DNA of 64,000 bases from DATDAH01 sp963792205. GTDB taxonomy: Bacteria; Actinomycetota; Acidimicrobiia; Acidimicrobiales; DATDAH01. A program made the position numbers and the translations under genes. The number at the start of each line of letters is the position of its first letter. Positions within the stretch are counted from its first letter, which is position 1. The notes under the pieces were generated by a model. It was not told the origin of the DNA. It did no database searches and worked only from the letters and a program-made list of their open reading frames with translations. The stretch covers positions 744,001 to 808,000 of the forward strand of contig CAWBVI010000004.1 of the NCBI GenBank assembly GCA_963792205.1, written 5' to 3'. This document shows, in pieces, positions 61,004-64,000 of the stretch.

Positions 61004-62233
61004 ATGTTCGCTCGACTCAAGACCGCGGGTCAGGACGTGCGCAGCGCCTGCCGGGACCTCGATCCCGATGAGCTGAGCCCGCTGCAGGCCGCCGACGCGC
61101 TGGACGAACTGACCTGCACCCACCGGGCAGTGTCGGGCGCGATGTTGCGGCTGGCGCGACGGATCGACGCGACGGTGACCGGTGAGGAGGGTGAGGACAG
61201 CAAGGCGGACTGGTGGGCCAAGCACACCGGCCAGTCCCCGACCGACGCCAAGAAGGACCTCGAGGCGTCCGACCAGCTGGACCAACTGCCGGCGACGGAT
61301 GAGGCGGTCAAGAACGGCGAGCTGACCCCGACCCAGGCCCACGAGGTCGCCGCCGCCGCGTCGGAGGACCCGACGGCGGAGCTCGCCCTGCTGGACACCG
61401 CGAAGAACGGTTCGGTGCCCGAGCTGCGCCGCCAGGCCAAGAAGGTCCGCGCCGCCGCCACCGACGACGCCGCCAAGAACCGCAAGGCGCACGAGAACCG
61501 GGACCTGTACGGCAACGTCGACGACGACACCAAGGAAGGCTGGGCCCACCTCAAGGGTCCCGCGGCGTCGCTGGCCGAGTTCTGGGCGCACCTGGAGCCG
61601 TGGATCCAGGCCGAGTTCGACAAGGCCCGACGCCAGGACCGCCACGAGCGCCGGGGTGCCTACGCCTTCGACGCCCTGCTGGCCGCCCTCGCCTTCGCCG
61701 CGGCCATGCGCACGGGCAAGGGCAGCGACAAGACCAAGCCCCACGTCGGACCGCCGGTCACCATCCTGGCCCGGGTCGACGCCACCGCCATGGCCCGCGG
61801 CCGCACCGAACCGGGCGAGACCTGTGAGATCGACGGGCTCGGCCCCGTCTCCGTGGCCGCCCTCCGCGAGCTGTTGCCCCAGGCCGCCATCGACCTCATC
61901 GTCACCAACGGCATCGACGTGTTCAACACCACCCACTTCGGCCGCCGGGCCAACGCCCGCCAACAGGTCGTCCTCGACTGGTTGGGCGGCCAATGCACCC
62001 GCCAAGGCTGTTCGGCCACCCGGCACCTGCAGGTCGACCACCGGATCGACTGGGCCACCATCCACATCACCGAGCTCGAGAACCTCGACTGGCTCTGCGT
62101 GCCCTGCCACCGGCTCAAGACCCACCAAGGCTGGGCCCTCACCGACGGCACCGGACGAAGACCGCTGGTCCCCCCGGACCACCCCGACCACCCCCACCAC
62201 GCCCACGACCCGCCCACGGCCGGCGCCGCCTGA
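61004..62233 (+). CDS. DUF222/HNH endonuclease domain protein (13E12-repeat type)
   Basis: This 409-residue protein has an N-terminal helical DUF222 region (about 20-240, with AHEVAAAASEDP and LAEFWAHLEPWIQAEFDKARR) and a C-terminal HNH nuclease with zinc cysteines: CTRQGCSAT, HLQVDHRIDWA (catalytic His) and CVPCHRLKTHQG. The end is His/Pro-rich. Such proteins are common and multi-copy in actinobacteria and of unclear biological role. The strand-cutting centre looks intact. Confidence 0.88.
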   Translation: MFARLKTAGQDVRSACRDLDPDELSPLQAADALDELTCTHRAVSGAMLRLARRIDATVTGEEGEDSKADWWAKHTGQSPTDAKKDLEASDQLDQLPATDEAVKNGELTPTQAHEVAAAASEDPTAELALLDTAKNGSVPELRRQAKKVRAAATDDAAKNRKAHENRDLYGNVDDDTKEGWAHLKGPAASLAEFWAHLEPWIQAEFDKARRQDRHERRGAYAFDALLAALAFAAAMRTGKGSDKTKPHVGPPVTILARVDATAMARGRTEPGETCEIDGLGPVSVAALRELLPQAAIDLIVTNGIDVFNTTHFGRRANARQQVVLDWLGGQCTRQGCSATRHLQVDHRIDWATIHITELENLDWLCVPCHRLKTHQGWALTDGTGRRPLVPPDHPDHPHHAHDPPTAGAA

Positions 62234-62278
62234 CCAATCCGGCGAGACCCCGAGGCGCGGCGACCGAGACCTCAGGCG
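62227..62278. terminator. stop-codon inverted repeat between DUF222 gene and acyl-CoA ligase
   Basis: CGCCTGA (62227-62233) and TCAGGCG (62272-62278) are a perfect 7-bp inverted repeat containing both stop codons, with a 38-nt loop. Weak evidence for termination. Confidence 0.3.
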
Positions 62279-63780
62279 AAGAGCGCGAGGAGCTCCTGGC
62301 GGCGGACCTTCTGGGTGCCGGTCTTGGGGAGCTCGTCGACCACGACGATGCGACGCGGGGCCTTGTAGGACGAGAGCCGCTCACGCGCCCACCGCACGAG
62401 CTGTGCCGGCGTCGTGCCGGCGCCTTCGGTCAGGCGCACGGCGGCACCCGGGACCTCGCCCCGCTTCGGGTCGGGCAGCCCCACGACGCCGGCCTCGACC
62501 ACGTCGGGGTGCTCCTCGAGGACGACCTCGACCTCCCGGGCGTAGACGGTGTACCCGCCGTTGATGATGACGTCCTTCTTGCGCCCGGCGAACACCGCCG
62601 TGCCCAGGGCGCCTCGGCGCACCAGGTCACCGGTGCGCAGCCAACCGTCATCGGTGACCACCGCCTCGGTGGCGTCGGGCGCGCCCCAGTAGCCGCGCGG
62701 CGTGGCCCGGCCCCGGACCCAGAGCTCGCCCTCCTGCCCCGGCCCCACGTCCTCCCCCTCGTCGTCGACCACCCGGAACCGGTAGCCCGGGAGGGGCACG
62801 CCGAGCGAGTCACCCAAGCCGACGCCGAGCAGCGGCGGGCTGATCTTGGTGGCCACCCCCCCGCCGATCTCGACCATCCCGTAGCCCTCGACGAACGTGG
62901 CCTCGCCGACCGAGCCGACCAGCGGCAGGGTGACCGTGGCCCCGTAGGCCTTGAACCGACGGGCCAGGTCTCCCGGCATCGCGTCGGCACCGCTGATCCA
63001 GACCCGCACGCTGCTCAGGTCGCGATCCGCGGCGCCCTCCTCCTCGAGCAGGCGGTACATGGCGGGGACGCCGATGAAGACCGAGGGGCGTCGGCCCTCG
63101 ATGGCGTCGAGGACCGCGGGGGCCGAGAACCGGGGCAGGAACCACACGGGGATGCCGGCCGCGGCCAGGCCGACCAGGGTCACGAACCCCATGATGTGGG
63201 CGATGGGCAGGCTGACCACGGCCTCGTCGCGGCGCAGCAGCCCCGGCCAGAGGGCACCGGCCCGCACCTGGCCCAGCAAGGCGGCGTGCGAGAGCTCGAC
63301 CCCCTTGGGTCGCCCGGTCGTGCCCGAGGTGTAGAAGAGCATCGCCGTGGCGTCGGGATCGTCGCTCGAGCACCGGCCGAGGGGGACGCTCGCCAGCAGG
63401 TCGTCGACGTCGCGGACCACGACGTCGGCACCGGCGTCGGCCACGACGTGCTCGATCTCGTCGGGACGCATCTGCGCGTTCACCGGGACGGCGACGGCCC
63501 CGGCCCGGGTCACGGCGAGGCAGGCGAGGAACTGGTCGTAGCTGTTGGGGGTGGCCACGACCACCCGGTCCCCAGGGCCCGCCTGGGCCGCCACGCCCGC
63601 CGCCAAGCGGTCGACCCGCTCGGCCGCCTCGGCCTGGGTCAGGCTCAGCCCGGTGTCGCCGTCCTCGACGAGGCGGGTCGAGGACCGGGCGGTCGCGGAC
63701 CGCTCGAGGAAGGAGCCGAGCGTCGTCCCGCCCCCCGTCAACAGCCGGGCACGGGCGACCACGGCGTCGACGGGGCGCAC
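62272..63780 (-). CDS. acyl-CoA ligase/AMP-binding protein
   Basis: This 502-residue adenylate-forming enzyme has the AMP loop LFYTSGTTGRPKGVELSH, the aromatic/adenine region GYGMVEIGGG, GWLRTGDLVRRG, INGGYTVYAREVE and the catalytic Lys in PKTGTQKVRRQEL. Substrate probably a fatty or aromatic acid. GTG 63780 is supported by TACTGT (complement of 63787-63792) six bases upstream; an ATG at 63813 is the alternative. Confidence 0.9.
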   Translation of the reverse strand: MRPVDAVVARARLLTGGGTTLGSFLERSATARSSTRLVEDGDTGLSLTQAEAAERVDRLAAGVAAQAGPGDRVVVATPNSYDQFLACLAVTRAGAVAVPVNAQMRPDEIEHVVADAGADVVVRDVDDLLASVPLGRCSSDDPDATAMLFYTSGTTGRPKGVELSHAALLGQVRAGALWPGLLRRDEAVVSLPIAHIMGFVTLVGLAAAGIPVWFLPRFSAPAVLDAIEGRRPSVFIGVPAMYRLLEEEGAADRDLSSVRVWISGADAMPGDLARRFKAYGATVTLPLVGSVGEATFVEGYGMVEIGGGVATKISPPLLGVGLGDSLGVPLPGYRFRVVDDEGEDVGPGQEGELWVRGRATPRGYWGAPDATEAVVTDDGWLRTGDLVRRGALGTAVFAGRKKDVIINGGYTVYAREVEVVLEEHPDVVEAGVVGLPDPKRGEVPGAAVRLTEGAGTTPAQLVRWARERLSSYKAPRRIVVVDELPKTGTQKVRRQELLALFA

Positions 63781-63899
63781 CGCTCGACAGTACCCACGGG
63801 CCGGGGCCGCCATCCCCCATCGGGGGTGAGGAGCGGTCACTCAGGATCGATTCGGGCACCGTCGCCAGGGTCGAGCAATCCGCGGCCGACTGAGCCCCG

Positions 63900-64000
63900 T
63901 CAGCGGATGAACCCCTCCGGGGGTGGTCCGACCGGGTCGGTGAACTTCGGCACCGGCGCCTGCCCGCCGGGCATGGGCGACGTGTGGGGGACGGGGGCGC
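63900..64000 (-). CDS. C-terminal fragment of a Pro-rich hypothetical protein
   Basis: An open frame enters from the right edge and ends at a TGA (63900-63902), giving 32 residues rich in Pro and Gly that end PPPEGFIR. Too short to identify; it could be non-coding. Confidence 0.35.
   Translation of the reverse strand, partial: APVPHTSPMPGGQAPVPKFTDPVGPPPEGFIR

Noticed and set aside
61004..62233. CRISPR-associated or mobile-intron HNH nuclease
   Set aside because: Domain order is DUF222 then HNH; no repeats, Cas genes or intron structure lie nearby.

Overview
This 64 kb window comes from a very GC-rich actinobacterium, most likely of the class Acidimicrobiia (Iamia/Ilumatobacter-like). The evidence is two WhiB proteins, CadI, a DUF222/HNH protein, an F420-associated zinc metalloprotease family member, SenX3/RegX3-like regulators, dense NTGA gene overlaps and many leaderless starts. 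It looks like ordinary chromosome: I see no rRNA, tRNA, CRISPR array, prophage or insertion sequence. No gene-free gap exceeds about 150 bp.

Layout. 1-3.6 kb: HtrA-like protein lacking its catalytic serine, SDR epimerase, zinc metalloprotease, broken corA. 3.5-8.8 kb (minus): two GT4 glycosyltransferases, a deacetylase-like protein and a GNAT in one tightly overlapped operon, plus an MFS transporter. 8.8-20.7 kb (minus): a phosphate block with ppk, M48 protease, pstS-pstC-pstA-pstB, two phoU genes, surE, senX3-like kinase and regX3-like regulator. pstS has a three-repeat PHO box, a 13-bp hairpin separates it from pstC, and the PstS protein is circularly permuted. 20.8-22.6 kb: WhiB, ECF sigma/anti-sigma pair, TatA. 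22.6-26.6 kb: formiminotransferase, cadI-aquaporin-arsC facing arsR, second WhiB, macrodomain protein. 26.6-30 kb: MoxR ATPase with VWA partner. 30-34.7 kb: GH2 glycosidase and sdhAB without sdhCD. 34.7-48.6 kb: membrane proteins, DedA, SCP2-like protein, Fpg-type glycosylase, malate dehydrogenase, a lipoprotein-type PBP, aldehyde dehydrogenase, a PEP-synthase-like operon and a GCS2 ligase. 48.6-52 kb: acetoacetyl-CoA synthetase, secreted proteins, universal stress protein. 52-60.4 kb: icd, metF, folD, purH, purN, tandem membrane paralogues, sucCD (one-carbon/purine metabolism beside TCA genes; the suc-pur neighbourhood resembles mycobacteria). 60.5-64 kb: hypothetical, DUF222/HNH gene, acyl-CoA ligase, edge fragment.

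Quality warning. At least ten single-base frameshifts interrupt otherwise well-conserved genes (pstA, pstS, macrodomain, VWA, moxR, sdhB twice, SCP2, fpg, PEP-synthase-like gene), and corA lacks most of its N-terminal half. Several are homopolymer contractions. I read them mainly as sequencing or assembly errors and annotate the genes through them.

Regulatory grammar visible by eye: (1) leaderless genes with TAnnnT 6-10 nt before the start; (2) leadered genes with TAGnnT about 30-36 nt upstream plus a Shine-Dalgarno; (3) translational coupling by GTGA, ATGA, TTGA and possibly CTGA overlaps; (4) convergent genes whose two stop codons pair in one small hairpin.
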